This document shows, one piece after another, positions 8,405-16,328 of a stretch of 64,000 nt of DNA; positions within the stretch are counted from its first letter, which is position 1; every line of letters begins with the position of its first letter. The notes beneath the pieces were generated by a model. That model did no database searches and was not told the origin of the DNA. It saw only the letters and a list, made by a program, of their open reading frames with translations. The stretch is from Acanthopleuribacter pedis. Lineage in GTDB: Bacteria > Acidobacteriota > Holophagae > Acanthopleuribacterales > Acanthopleuribacteraceae. Where the stretch lies: assembly GCF_017377855.1 (NCBI RefSeq), contig NZ_JAFREP010000005.1, forward strand, positions 248,001 through 312,000, given 5' to 3'. Both the position numbers and the translations under genes were made by a program.

Positions 8405-8873
8405 TCTTTTTTCAGTGATGAACGAGCGCGCCTATGTTCGGAAGCGTCAAGGTTCCCTCTGGTAGGGAGATTTTCGGTCGCTGGCATCCGGCCGCATGCG
8501 CAAGTTTCCTCAAAGAGAAGCCCTGGTGGGTGACTCCCGGGCAGGTGTCCAAGTTTCCTCAAGAAGTTGGGCTCGCTACTGGTCACGATCCACAGGCACA
8601 ACAGCAAGTAATTTGGCTCAAATGGTTGGAGAGAGATTGAGCAGGTTTGCGCCAGCTACTCTCATTGGAAGGGACAAGGGTTGGAAATACGTGTTTGCTC
8701 TACTGAAGCATCTGCAAAGACATGGATTCAAAGCCTCTAGACCTAAAACTTAGCATGGGATTAGCTCAAAATTTCTCCCGTACGACTTGCAGGCGGCTGG
8801 CGCTAACCAATTTTTTTTCAGATGACCTTAACTTTGGTATAAAATAACTAAAAATGGGAAGTTGATTTAGAGC
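8405..8873. other. Spacer after the left TA module with short repeats
   Basis: No gene supported. The sequence just after the toxin still matches the region beyond the right module for about 100 bp with gaps. It carries CAAGTTTCCTCAA twice (about 8501 and 8552). Confidence 0.5.
8548..8575. repeat. Dispersed hairpin motif, copy 2
   Basis: GTCCAAGTTTCCTCAAGAAG followed by TTGGGCTC; same pattern as the copy at 5918, with one mismatch in the stem. Confidence 0.5.
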
Positions 8874-8884
8874 AGGAGGTCCGA

Positions 8885-10132
8885 TTGAAAAAGGCAAAGG
8901 ACGTTTTTGTTGCAGGAGGCCTGCCAACATTTACTTACATTCCAAGAGAAAATCGTCATCTTGAGTCAGCACTAGAAGACTACCTTGATCAACCTTTTAA
9001 AATTTTGTCAATCACAGGACCTACTAAGTCGGGCAAGACCGTACTGACCAGAAAACGCTTGCCTAAAAAGGATAGCATCTGGGTCACCGGTGGTCAGTTT
9101 CAAAATATGGATGAGTTTTGGGAACAAGTTTTAAACAAAGTCAATGTATTCAACTCGGTTACAGCAAGTACTACCGATAGCGATAGTGTGACCACTGGTA
9201 GAAACTTAAATGCAGGATTAGGCACACCTGTCGTTTCAGCAGGAGTTAAGTCAAATCACCAAGTTACAAACGGAACTAGCAGTACGAATTCAAAAACCAG
9301 AGATTATTCTTATTCCACCTTGGCTATCAATTATTTAGAAGAACACAAAATACCTCTTGTGATTGATGATTTTCATTATGTCGATCAAGATTTACAACTT
9401 CAAATTGTCAGAATTCTTAAAGAACTTATTTTTGAAGGTTGTCCGGTTATTTTTATTGCAATCCCACATAGAGCATATGATGTTATTAAAATTGAAAAAG
9501 AAATGACCGGCAGAGTCAAGCAGCTGTCTGTCCCAACTTGGAGTGAAGAAGAGCTAATCGAAATTGCCAGAAAGGGCTTTAAAGAACTCAATCTAGTCGT
9601 GGTTGATAAAATGCTTGAACGCCTCTCAAGGGAAAGTCACGGGAGTCCGCACATAATGCAAGATTTTTGTCACAGCATCTGCAAAATTAATAACTACAGA
9701 GAAGCTCCTACTCAAGAGCAATCAATTCCTCACTTGGCTGATTGGGATTCCTTTTTTAAGTCTAAGGCAAGTGATATGGGGAAAGTGACATTTCAACGAT
9801 TGGCTCAAGGACCACGGCCAAGAAAAGATAGAAAACAAAGACTTTTAAAAGACGGAAACACGTGTGATATTTACAAGGCTATTCTATTAGCTATAGCCGA
9901 AGCTGGTCCAAAATCTGTCTTAGACTACGAGGAGATTCGCACGGGCTTAAAGAATGTGCTGAACGAGCAAATTCCAAACATCCGAGAGATATCAAGAGTT
10001 CTTGATAGTATGACGAATATTGCGAAAGAAGAACTAGAAGGTGAAGCCGTTCTGGAGTGGAACAAAAGTGAGGGAAAGCTACATCTCATTGATCCTTTTT
10101 TATCTTACTATCTTAAATGGGGAGAAGGTTAA
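8885..10132 (+). CDS. P-loop ATPase (AAA/STAND-like), bracketed by inverted TA modules
   Basis: 415 residues from a TTG preceded by a full AGGAGGT at 8874-8880. Walker A is GPTKSGKT (residues about 45-52), Walker B is LVIDDFHY (about 158-165). Between them lies a Ser/Thr/Asn-rich, probably disordered insert (about 93-140). The C-terminus (LHLIDPFLSYYLKWG) looks like the winged-helix end common in STAND-type ATPases. The N-terminus GLPTFTYIPRENRHLE recurs, as I recall, in an uncharacterised ATP-binding family. No effector domain is fused. Its base composition is AT-rich compared with the TA modules on each side. A defence role is possible from context only. Confidence 0.75.
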   Translation: MKKAKDVFVAGGLPTFTYIPRENRHLESALEDYLDQPFKILSITGPTKSGKTVLTRKRLPKKDSIWVTGGQFQNMDEFWEQVLNKVNVFNSVTASTTDSDSVTTGRNLNAGLGTPVVSAGVKSNHQVTNGTSSTNSKTRDYSYSTLAINYLEEHKIPLVIDDFHYVDQDLQLQIVRILKELIFEGCPVIFIAIPHRAYDVIKIEKEMTGRVKQLSVPTWSEEELIEIARKGFKELNLVVVDKMLERLSRESHGSPHIMQDFCHSICKINNYREAPTQEQSIPHLADWDSFFKSKASDMGKVTFQRLAQGPRPRKDRKQRLLKDGNTCDIYKAILLAIAEAGPKSVLDYEEIRTGLKNVLNEQIPNIREISRVLDSMTNIAKEELEGEAVLEWNKSEGKLHLIDPFLSYYLKWGEG

Positions 10133-10324
10133 TTCTACGAGGTGTTGTGATCAGGAAATGGATTCTCTAGTTTAAATCTCTTTACAAGAGCTTAATGAGA
10201 TAAGTGCTCGTAGCTTGTTTTGGCTTAAGCAACGCTGATTCCCAACTTCTGTAGAGAACTTAGGAAAGGTCAAGGGCTGGCGATTTCTACTTGGATTCAC
10301 AGCCATGCAGTCATGAGATTGGTT

Positions 10325-10355
10325 AAGATCACCGCCAGAATATGGCGGTGATCTT
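10325..10355. terminator. Strong hairpin, probable bidirectional terminator
   Basis: AAGATCACCGCCA, loop GAATA, perfect 13-bp complement. It lies between the ends of the convergent ATPase gene and the 71-residue gene. Confidence 0.65.
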
Positions 10356-10360
10356 TGGGA

Positions 10361-10576
10361 TTAACGACCCTTTAGGTCGGTATCCTTCATTCCGTCGTTG
10401 TAGCTTTTGAGAAGTAGCATCACCCTGTTCACTGGTTCAAGGCATAATTCTCGGTAGTGATCGGTCCAGCCAGGCGTCTCAAACTCAAGCCAATCTTTAT
10501 AAACGGAGAGACTGTGCAAAACTACGCTTATGTCCGATTTACTTAGCTCGAACAACGGATTTTTCCTGTTTTTCAT
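10361..10576 (-). CDS. Small hypothetical protein
   Basis: 71 residues, charged and soluble (SDISVVLHSLSVYKDWLEF, then RVMLLLKSYNDGMK). No family recognised and no clear ribosome binding site. The strong hairpin directly after its stop supports a real transcript. Confidence 0.45.
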   Translation of the reverse strand: MKNRKNPLFELSKSDISVVLHSLSVYKDWLEFETPGWTDHYRELCLEPVNRVMLLLKSYNDGMKDTDLKGR

Positions 10577-11013
10577 GGGAAAAAGGTAAAAGGATAAAGA
10601 AGTAGAAACTATCGATCTTCACTCCTTCTAGGAGGCAAAAGATCCTTTGTCACTAAATCAGTAAGCTAGGTCCTTTTCAAGGTGATGTCAAATCCTTTTT
10701 TGTTTTCCTAAATCCAACTTGGGCTGTGAATCATAAAATTCCAGTCTGCTCGCCAGGCGGTTTCTGTTCGACCAGGCCGCCAGGTATTTGAAGATACAGG
10801 TTTGCAGGTCCAAATTGACAACCTTTTCTCTGGCCATCAAGTTTTAGGTGAGACACCTTTAGTCTCGACTTCTGCTGTCGATTAGGCGCCCAAGCTCCTG
10901 AGGCGAGTTATCTGCGGTATTTCCTCAGGCCCCCGCAACGGAGTCCAACATTTTGAGGAAACTTGGGCATCAAGCCAGACACCAACGACCGCGAACGCCC
11001 ACACGAATCAATG
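10577..11013. other. Non-coding stretch with short repeats
   Basis: No gene seen. It contains an inverted pair CCTGAGG / CCTCAGG about 20 bp apart (near 10898-10931) and, read on the minus strand, another copy of the dispersed motif near 10957. Confidence 0.45.
10944..10972. repeat. Dispersed hairpin motif, copy 3
   Basis: On the minus strand it reads GCCCAAGTTTCCTCAAAATG then TTGGACTC, matching the copy at 8548. The two copies lie at mirror positions beyond the toxin ends of the two TA modules, so they belong to the same large inverted repeat. Confidence 0.5.
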
Positions 11014-11021
11014 AAAAAGGA

Positions 11022-11312
11022 TCATGCAGCTTCCCATTGCCTTGGGGGTTTTCGATGAGTGTGGAAGACGTGTAGAAGCTCAGTTTGGTCTCCCTTGATG
11101 CGGTAAGGCACGATGTAGGATGTTTTTGGAATGACCAACTCTCGAGTGCCAGACTTCGCGGGTCGTCCCTTTTGCGGGAAGATCAGTAATGATTCGATTG
11201 AGGCCGAAACACGCGATACCACTTCCTGGGCCGCAGCGGGATTCTTTGCGGCTAAGAAGGCGGTGATTGTCCGCATGCTCTCTCTTGCTGTTGATGTCCA
11301 AACAAGCCTCAA
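11022..11312 (-). CDS. ParE/RelE-superfamily toxin, right copy
   Basis: 96 residues, differing from the left toxin at roughly ten positions (for example RESMRTITAFLAAKN against RKSMRTITAYLAAKN; KGDQTELLHVFHTHRK against NGDKIELLHIFHTHRR). All core ParE strands and helices are intact, so both copies look functional. It overlaps its antitoxin by 4 bp as in the left module. Orientation is opposite to the left copy. Confidence 0.88.
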   Translation of the reverse strand: MRLVWTSTARESMRTITAFLAAKNPAAAQEVVSRVSASIESLLIFPQKGRPAKSGTRELVIPKTSYIVPYRIKGDQTELLHVFHTHRKPPRQWEAA

Positions 11313-11563
11313 GCCTCCTGTGGGTGAAAAATCTCCTCGATTTCCTGCATTACGATATCGTGCGGGATTAGCTCGCCTCGGTCAGCTTCGGCAATGGCCT
11401 TGTCCAATTCTTTTCTTTTCCACTCGTCGTATTCTGGCGAGGCACTTTGCGTAGCCGCGCATTTCAGTGACGAGATCGCGAAGATCAGTGCTTCATCGGC
11501 AGACTCAAATGCACCGGCCTGGACGCTGTCTTTGATAGCCTGCTGGATTGCTGTGAGGTTCAT
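11309..11563 (-). CDS. ParD-like antitoxin, right copy
   Basis: 84 residues, differing from the left antitoxin at about ten positions, most in the first half (LTAIQQAIKDSVQAGAFE) and a few in the tail (MQEIEEIFHPQEA). Because the mutual binding surface has changed little, cross-talk between the two modules is likely. The start codon lies 6 bp after the promoter's -10 element and has no ribosome binding site. Confidence 0.8.
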   Translation of the reverse strand: MNLTAIQQAIKDSVQAGAFESADEALIFAISSLKCAATQSASPEYDEWKRKELDKAIAEADRGELIPHDIVMQEIEEIFHPQEA

Positions 11564-11569
11564 GCCGCC

Positions 11570-11597
11570 ATGATACGCTCCCTGCTGAGAACGTCAA
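11570..11597 (-). promoter_or_regulatory. Sigma70-type promoter of the right TA module
   Basis: On the minus strand: TTGACG, 16-bp spacer, TATCAT, then GGCGGC and the antitoxin ATG. Same hexamers and spacing as at 7829-7856, with a mostly different spacer, which argues the hexamers are under selection. Confidence 0.65.
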
Positions 11598-11605
11598 GAC
11601 CGGCC

Positions 11606-11953
11606 GTTAAGGAAACCCACAGAGAACCAAGAGGGTCACAGAGCACAGCCTGACTTTGAAGTTTTGCCCTGAACCTCGAAAGGATTCTTTTGGGGGGGTA
11701 ACGACACCATTCTCCATATATCCGGTATAATGTAGCATCCACCAGCGTCCAACGAGCTTTACACCCAGGTGGGTGCAAAAGTGGATTTTTCGCTCCAATT
11801 TCAACCGAAACGCCTTAAGCGATTCGGGGAATTTGGAAGGTGTCAAAGCCACCTTGAGTGTTTTTTTCCTTTTTTCTTTTTCTATGGATCTTAAAAATCA
11901 CCGGCAATCCTATCAGGGTTAACCCTCTGTTTTTAACCTCTAACCAATCCCTT
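11606..11953. other. Non-coding spacer
   Basis: No gene seen. It contains a run of seven G at about 11691 and a pyrimidine-rich stretch (11860-11885) before the next gene. Confidence 0.4.
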
Positions 11954-12247
11954 ATGAAATACCGTTTCTCTGCGGAATCCTACGACCACATCATTTTTGC
12001 TTTGAATGAAGTCGCGTTGGACTATCGCAAGTACGACGTACCAAAACCACCTGAGGTAAAGCAAGCACAAGATGAAGTACGAGCATCCTTTAATCATGAT
12101 CTTTATCACGAAAAAGGATACCAAGTAGTCTTTCTCAGCGAATCCTCAAAAAAGGCAATTTATCAGGCTCTTGACGAAAACGCTTTCCGATACCATGAAC
12201 AGGTGTTGGTCAAACTGAAAGAGGAATTTGAATCGCCCATTCTTTAA
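11954..12247 (+). CDS. Small hypothetical protein
   Basis: 97 residues from the ATG at 11954 (longer versions from upstream codons begin with low-complexity Phe/Leu translation and are unlikely). Soluble, charged, helical: MKYRFSAESYDHIIFALNEV, then ESSKKAIYQALDENAFRYHE. No family recognised and no clear ribosome binding site. A strong palindrome follows the stop. Confidence 0.5.
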   Translation: MKYRFSAESYDHIIFALNEVALDYRKYDVPKPPEVKQAQDEVRASFNHDLYHEKGYQVVFLSESSKKAIYQALDENAFRYHEQVLVKLKEEFESPIL

Positions 12248-12255
12248 AAAGGGTA

Positions 12256-12279
12256 GGCCAGCTCCAATTGGAGCTGGCC
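12256..12279. terminator. Perfect 24-bp palindrome, probable bidirectional terminator
   Basis: GGCCAGCTCCAA followed directly by its complement TTGGAGCTGGCC. On the minus strand it is followed by TACCCTTTTTAAAG, which suits termination of the gene at 12358-12780; on the plus strand it follows the small gene by 8 bp. Confidence 0.6.
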
Positions 12280-12357
12280 GATTTCACTTACCTCGCTTTG
12301 CGGACTGAAGCAGGAAAGGGTGGCGGTAATCGGTGTGGTTCCGCCATGTAGACAGAG

Positions 12358-12780
12358 CTAATTGAAGAGCTTTCTCGTTATTTTAGAGCAGGTATCTTTT
12401 TTGGCAATTCTTCTCTTAGCCCACAGAAACGGATACACAAAGGATAAAATTACAGAAGCTACAAAGGGGACAAAGAGCATAGTGTCGGAGCGTTTATCAA
12501 GAGGTATATGGTAGAGAAGATATTCAATAAACCCATATGTAAACTCTAAAAACTCAGCACCAGTAAAATTAAGACACGTTATGCCCGACTTGGGGTTTTT
12601 GGCATATATTGACTCACCATATATTCGATTAAGATCTTCGATAAAGATACCTCTGTAGCAACCCTTGTAATTATTAACCGGTACATCATGTCCAACAGGA
12701 AAGAACACAAGTGACACGCCATAGAATACAACCACAAATCCCCAAAATCCGGCAAAAACCTTCAAGACTTTCTCAAGCAT
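12358..12780 (-). CDS. Two-helix membrane protein downstream of the metalloprotease
   Basis: 140 residues from the ATG at 12780 (MLEKVLKVFAGFWGFVVVFYG); the longer frame would run through the upstream terminator. Helices at about 5-26 and 108-126 (MLFVPFVASVILSFVYPFLW), with a loop between them containing two cysteines (NNYKGCYRG, GITCLNF). The C-terminus is basic. Family unknown; architecture like the protein at 6213-6623. Confidence 0.5.
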   Translation of the reverse strand: MLEKVLKVFAGFWGFVVVFYGVSLVFFPVGHDVPVNNYKGCYRGIFIEDLNRIYGESIYAKNPKSGITCLNFTGAEFLEFTYGFIEYLLYHIPLDKRSDTMLFVPFVASVILSFVYPFLWAKRRIAKKDTCSKITRKLFN

Positions 12781-12841
12781 TGCTTTGGTAAAAATATGTA
12801 ACAATGATATAGCTGCATGTAAAAAGAAGCAACTTTTAAAA

Positions 12842-12870
12842 CCGGGAAGCGGAGCGTTTCCGCTTCCCGG
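12842..12870 (-). terminator. Rho-independent terminator of the metalloprotease gene
   Basis: CCGGGAAGCGGA / TCCGCTTCCCGG, 12-bp perfect stem with a 5-nt loop; read on the minus strand it is followed by TTTTAAAAG. Confidence 0.8.
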
Positions 12871-12879
12871 GGGCAATGA

Positions 12880-13644
12880 CTATTTTTCTACATCGGGATA
12901 GAGCCACCTAAGAGCGTTAACATCCCAATAAGAGAAACCGTTCCAGGTTCCCTGAGCGCTGTTGAAGACTGAGTTCTCATCTGACTCAGGGGTGCTCCGT
13001 ATTAGGGTATGGTTGGCATCATCGGTGTGGGCCATTCCTACGATATGACCAAGCTCGTGAACAACAGTAAACACTCGCTCACTATGATTCAAACGAGCGT
13101 ATTTTCCGACAAAAACATTCGTTCCCGGCATACCATTTACCGGCCCGTATGCATATCCATATCGCATCCAGCCTAACCATTTTTCAGTAATCACCACGTC
13201 GGGAGAGTTTTCTACAACGTAAAAGTTTATACTGCAACTAGGAAGATCACGATACGCTTGCAATGCATCCGAAATTGCGCTGACCCAAGCTGAGGATACA
13301 GTTGAATCAATTTGAATCCGTATGTCTTTTACGTTCTCGTTAAGGACTAAGTTCGCATAACGTCGTTGCTTTGAATGACTGCAATCCTTCAATTCCTTCT
13401 CCAGCAGGAGAACTGATTTGTGAAAATACATGTCACCATCATAGATCACGTCCACACCTTCAAAGGTGACTTTTTCTGGGTCCAGCCCACGTTCTTCCAT
13501 TAATTGAAGTATGATCTCTTGTTCTTCTGTCAGGTAGAGATCGTCGTTTTCAATTTGTGAAACTTCGGGTTCAAGTCTCTGTTGAGCTATTAAATCACTA
13601 GCCGTAAGAATAGCGATTAAAGCTAAAAAAAGGCAAACACGCAT
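12880..13644 (-). CDS. Exported zinc metalloprotease (HEIGH/M57-like metzincin)
   Basis: 254 residues. A signal peptide (LFLALIAILTASDLIA) is followed by an acidic pro-region with the LTEEQEIILQLMEERGLDP stretch seen in the dual-action HEIGH family. The zinc site HELGHIVGMAH (residues 196-206) fits HExxHxxGxxH. The C-terminal SYWDVNALRWLYP is also typical of metzincins that end near the Met-turn. It acts outside the cytoplasm on an unknown protein substrate. A two-helix membrane protein is encoded next, separated by a terminator. Confidence 0.87.
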   Translation of the reverse strand: MRVCLFLALIAILTASDLIAQQRLEPEVSQIENDDLYLTEEQEIILQLMEERGLDPEKVTFEGVDVIYDGDMYFHKSVLLLEKELKDCSHSKQRRYANLVLNENVKDIRIQIDSTVSSAWVSAISDALQAYRDLPSCSINFYVVENSPDVVITEKWLGWMRYGYAYGPVNGMPGTNVFVGKYARLNHSERVFTVVHELGHIVGMAHTDDANHTLIRSTPESDENSVFNSAQGTWNGFSYWDVNALRWLYPDVEK

Positions 13645-14402
13645 AATTTCCTCTTCTTCTTATTTGGATAATCAATGAGTAGAAGCTGTAGGGGTTTGAG
13701 ATTCCAAACAGGTGGTAGCCCTGACTAGGCTCCGCAATGTGTCGAACTCGTCTACAACTTCAGCAAATGAGGATCAGGCCTCTATTAATTAAAACGGGAT
13801 TTCGCCCGATATTTTCCAGGAAACTTTGTTTTTTCTTGGTTTGCCTGATTTTCTGGCCCACTCAGGGAATCCGCCACCTGAGTGGCACTCTTTTCCAGGC
13901 CCAAAAGACAGGTCGCAGTTGTCACGGAAGGCGCGAATGAAAACGGAAGGAAGGAGAGCTTCCTTGTTTTTTCTTCGAGTTCCTGTTTGCATGCTCCTCA
14001 TTTGATCGGCGAATTACGAGAGAAAAATGTGCGAAGGATTACCATGTTTAGCGCTAGGAAGGAATTGGCTTATCCAGCAGGAGGGAAAATCTAACTCTTG
14101 AGTGGGCGTTGGTCTTGGCCAGCGAGCTGGCAGGTCAACTTCTGAGGGAAACTCGGACAAAACATTGGGAGGCGAGACTTCGCCTGAAGTGAAAAAGGTT
14201 TTTCAGAGATTATCCCAGATCTGATAAACAAACTGACAAAATTTCCAAATTGCTCGGCGTATTTTCATGCACTTTGAGCCAATTCCTCTTCTTTTGACGC
14301 AAATTACGATAGAAAGCGTCCTTTGCAGGTTGAGAGCACTGTAATACGACAGTTGATAGGCTTGGAAAGAAGCTCTCCGCATTTTACAGAAGGAGGAGTG
14401 GC
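13645..14402. other. 758-bp non-coding stretch
   Basis: No gene supported. It contains an inverted pair CCACTCAGG / CCTGAGTGG at about 13858-13885, a fourth copy of the dispersed motif near 14125-14165, and a good AAGGAGGAG at 14390-14398 serving the next gene. Confidence 0.5.
14128..14172. repeat. Dispersed hairpin motif, copy 4
   Basis: On the minus strand: CCCAATGTTTTGTCC, then GAGTTTCCCTCAGAAG and TTGACCTGCC. It matches the 5918 copy over about 60 bp including flanks. Confidence 0.5.
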
Positions 14403-15101
14403 TTGACTATCTCGACAAATGAAAAAAGCATAGGCTTGAGATACTTCGATTTGGGTGTAGCTGTGACTGTTGTTCTTGCAATTTTTGCAGGAGCTGTTCA
14501 ATTTGGGATTATGAAGGGGCGCTTGGATGAAATTCATGGGAATGTTAATGTTCAATTAATAAAAGATGAGCTTCATGAAGAAGCAGAACGCTTAAAATCC
14601 CAAATTAAGAGCGAGGCTTTTAGTAGCGGACTTCCTATAGGAGCAGTTATTGCTTCAGTTCTGCCTCCAGATAAGTTCAGCATGATCGCCAATAATGAAC
14701 CATACACAAATTTAGATTTCAAGAAGTTTTCTTGGGTGCTCGCAGCAGGTCAAAAAGATCTTCCTTTAACATGTGGTTTCGTGGAAAAGACAGGAAAAAC
14801 AGAGCTACCTGATTTGAGAGCTGTCTTTTTGCGAGGGATAAATTTCGGAAGAGATGATGTCTTCAGTGACCCGGATAAAGAAAGAATACCAGGTTCTATA
14901 CAACCTCATGCCCTACAAAGCCATGTTCACCCTTATTTTGATAGATACAGTCATGATCGCACTCCAAAAGATAATGGAAACTGGCCCGAAGCGCTCAGAA
15001 AAGATGCAAACGAGCGAAAGGAAACAGAGCCACAAGCAAACGCTAGTACAGAAACTAGACCTAACAATGCCGCTGTCTATTTTTATATCAAGGTCAACTG
15101 A
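14403..15101 (+). CDS. Membrane-anchored phage tail-collar-like protein
   Basis: 232 residues from a TTG with AAGGAGGAG upstream. A single N-terminal helix (about 15-36) is followed by a short coiled region, then a domain with the phage collar/tail-fibre tip pattern: GLPIGAVIASVLPPDKF, WVLAAGQ, LPDLRAVFLRGINFGR, PGSIQPHALQSHVHPY and the closing ETRPNNAAVYFYIKVN. In phages this fold forms a trimeric tip; here it is tethered to the membrane with no tail genes nearby. The function is unknown. Confidence 0.7.
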   Translation: MTISTNEKSIGLRYFDLGVAVTVVLAIFAGAVQFGIMKGRLDEIHGNVNVQLIKDELHEEAERLKSQIKSEAFSSGLPIGAVIASVLPPDKFSMIANNEPYTNLDFKKFSWVLAAGQKDLPLTCGFVEKTGKTELPDLRAVFLRGINFGRDDVFSDPDKERIPGSIQPHALQSHVHPYFDRYSHDRTPKDNGNWPEALRKDANERKETEPQANASTETRPNNAAVYFYIKVN

Positions 15102-15104
15102 TGT

Positions 15105-15704
15105 TTACACCTTGAGAAAACTTTCAAAGCCTTGAACCGCAAAAAGACTTCTTTCATCAACAGCATTTTGCATCCATGGGTATCTAGTCAATTTTGGAAG
15201 GTGTTCTTTTGTACTGATGACCTGGTTTTCAACGGCTAATTTCGCTCCATCGCGAATTGCCACTACTTGCCAAATGAACTCATAACACCACCCATCAAAA
15301 CCATTACCCCAGACAGTGTCTATTTTAATCATTTTCGGCTCCCTGCCTAGAGGTAATACCTTCTTGAGCCATGGGGTAGTCAACTCTTCCCCTCCTCTCC
15401 GCGCCGACGCAAGATGTTGCCTTAATCTTCTTTTTAAATCTATGCTTCGTCCGATGTACACCCAAAGATCTTTTTCATCATAATCGTAAAGTGCATAAAT
15501 ATTATGCTCTCTTCGTTTGTGATCTTTAAAAATTTCACAACTCCTTTCTCTCCACATTCCACCCTGTCTTATCAAATACCTGATCTTGGGTGGCGCATGT
15601 TCAACATAAGCGACATGGATCTGAGGTTCAATATCTTGCTGTTGGTTTTCAAAGCGCCCGCCAACGCTCATGGGTATTTCCTGACTTTGGGGAGCGGGTA
15701 CCAA
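15105..15704 (-). CDS. GIY-YIG nuclease-domain protein
   Basis: 199 residues. The middle (about 69-105) has the GIY-YIG core: NIYALYDYDEKDLWVYIGRS then DLKRRLRQHLASAR. The N- and C-terminal parts are not recognised. Convergent with the collar-like gene with a 3-bp gap. Such stand-alone domains occur in mobile elements, repair and defence; no partner shows which. Start at 15704 or an internal Met at 15671. Confidence 0.75.
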   Translation of the reverse strand: MVPAPQSQEIPMSVGGRFENQQQDIEPQIHVAYVEHAPPKIRYLIRQGGMWRERSCEIFKDHKRREHNIYALYDYDEKDLWVYIGRSIDLKRRLRQHLASARRGGEELTTPWLKKVLPLGREPKMIKIDTVWGNGFDGWCYEFIWQVVAIRDGAKLAVENQVISTKEHLPKLTRYPWMQNAVDERSLFAVQGFESFLKV

Positions 15705-15807
15705 AAATAATGAGAATCGTTCTGTTCATTTTTTGATTGTTTTCAATTTGGATTCAGGAAACGATCCTTCCTCTTTCTTTGGATGAGGGCCGTGATAAGT
15801 GCAAACG

Positions 15808-16236
15808 TTAGGCTTTCTGATCCCATCCTACAACGATGTCATCATCGAGGGTTACTCGAAGGCCGTATCTATTGCTCCCTTGATGCTGGTATTTCCATAC
15901 TTCTTTTTTCTTTGTTTTCAATATTTTTTGATCGATGTCAACAGGAGACCCCAGGGAATCGAACAACTGTTCTGCGGTTTGACCCAACCAAAATGACCCC
16001 TCCATAATGAGATCTACAAGGTCCGAATCTCCGTATTTTTCCATCAGGTCACGGTACTTCCGTTTTCTTGCCTCCGAGGTAAAATAGGCCACAAGACAAA
16101 GTATGATAATTACTCCTGCCGCAAGAACATACCACCCAACGAGCTCTGCAAGCTGAAAAACCCCGTAAATCGGAAGCCCAATAACAATTCCCCAAAACAA
16201 TAGTCCAGCTTCCGCTTTTGTCATTCGTTTAGCCAT
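15808..16236 (-). CDS. Two-helix membrane protein with a C-terminal SmpA-like domain
   Basis: 142 residues; GAGAGGT precedes the ATG. Helices at about 11-28 and 33-52, then a soluble domain with LVDLIMEGSFWLGQTAEQLF, SLGSPVDID, KEVWKYQHQG and DDDIVVGWD. This pattern recurs in small bacterial proteins with a BamE/SmpA-like fold and no assigned role. The family link is from memory of the motif only. Confidence 0.6.
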   Translation of the reverse strand: MAKRMTKAEAGLLFWGIVIGLPIYGVFQLAELVGWYVLAAGVIIILCLVAYFTSEARKRKYRDLMEKYGDSDLVDLIMEGSFWLGQTAEQLFDSLGSPVDIDQKILKTKKKEVWKYQHQGSNRYGLRVTLDDDIVVGWDQKA

Positions 16237-16328
16237 TCTTGTTTACCTCTCAATGTTTTCCTGAAATACCAACATCTATTTGGTTCATGTATGAAAACAT
16301 GCCTAGTTTCTGCCACTTCTTTTGGCCA

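Larger units (their letters stand above)
7825..8410 (+). repeat. Left arm of a large inverted repeat (TA module)
   Basis: The whole promoter-antitoxin-toxin unit is repeated in reverse at 11014-11605. Proteins are close to 90 percent identical by eye. The 2.6 kb between the arms holds the ATPase and a 71-residue ORF. Confidence 0.85.
11014..11605 (-). repeat. Right arm of the large inverted repeat (TA module)
   Basis: Reverse-oriented copy of 7825-8410. Homology ends near CTTGACGTT upstream of the promoter and fades over about 100 bp beyond the toxin stop. Confidence 0.85.

Noticed and set aside
8434..8753. Two small overlapping frames after the left TA module
   Set aside because: No ribosome binding site, no family, and the region also shows non-coding similarity to the sequence beyond the right module.
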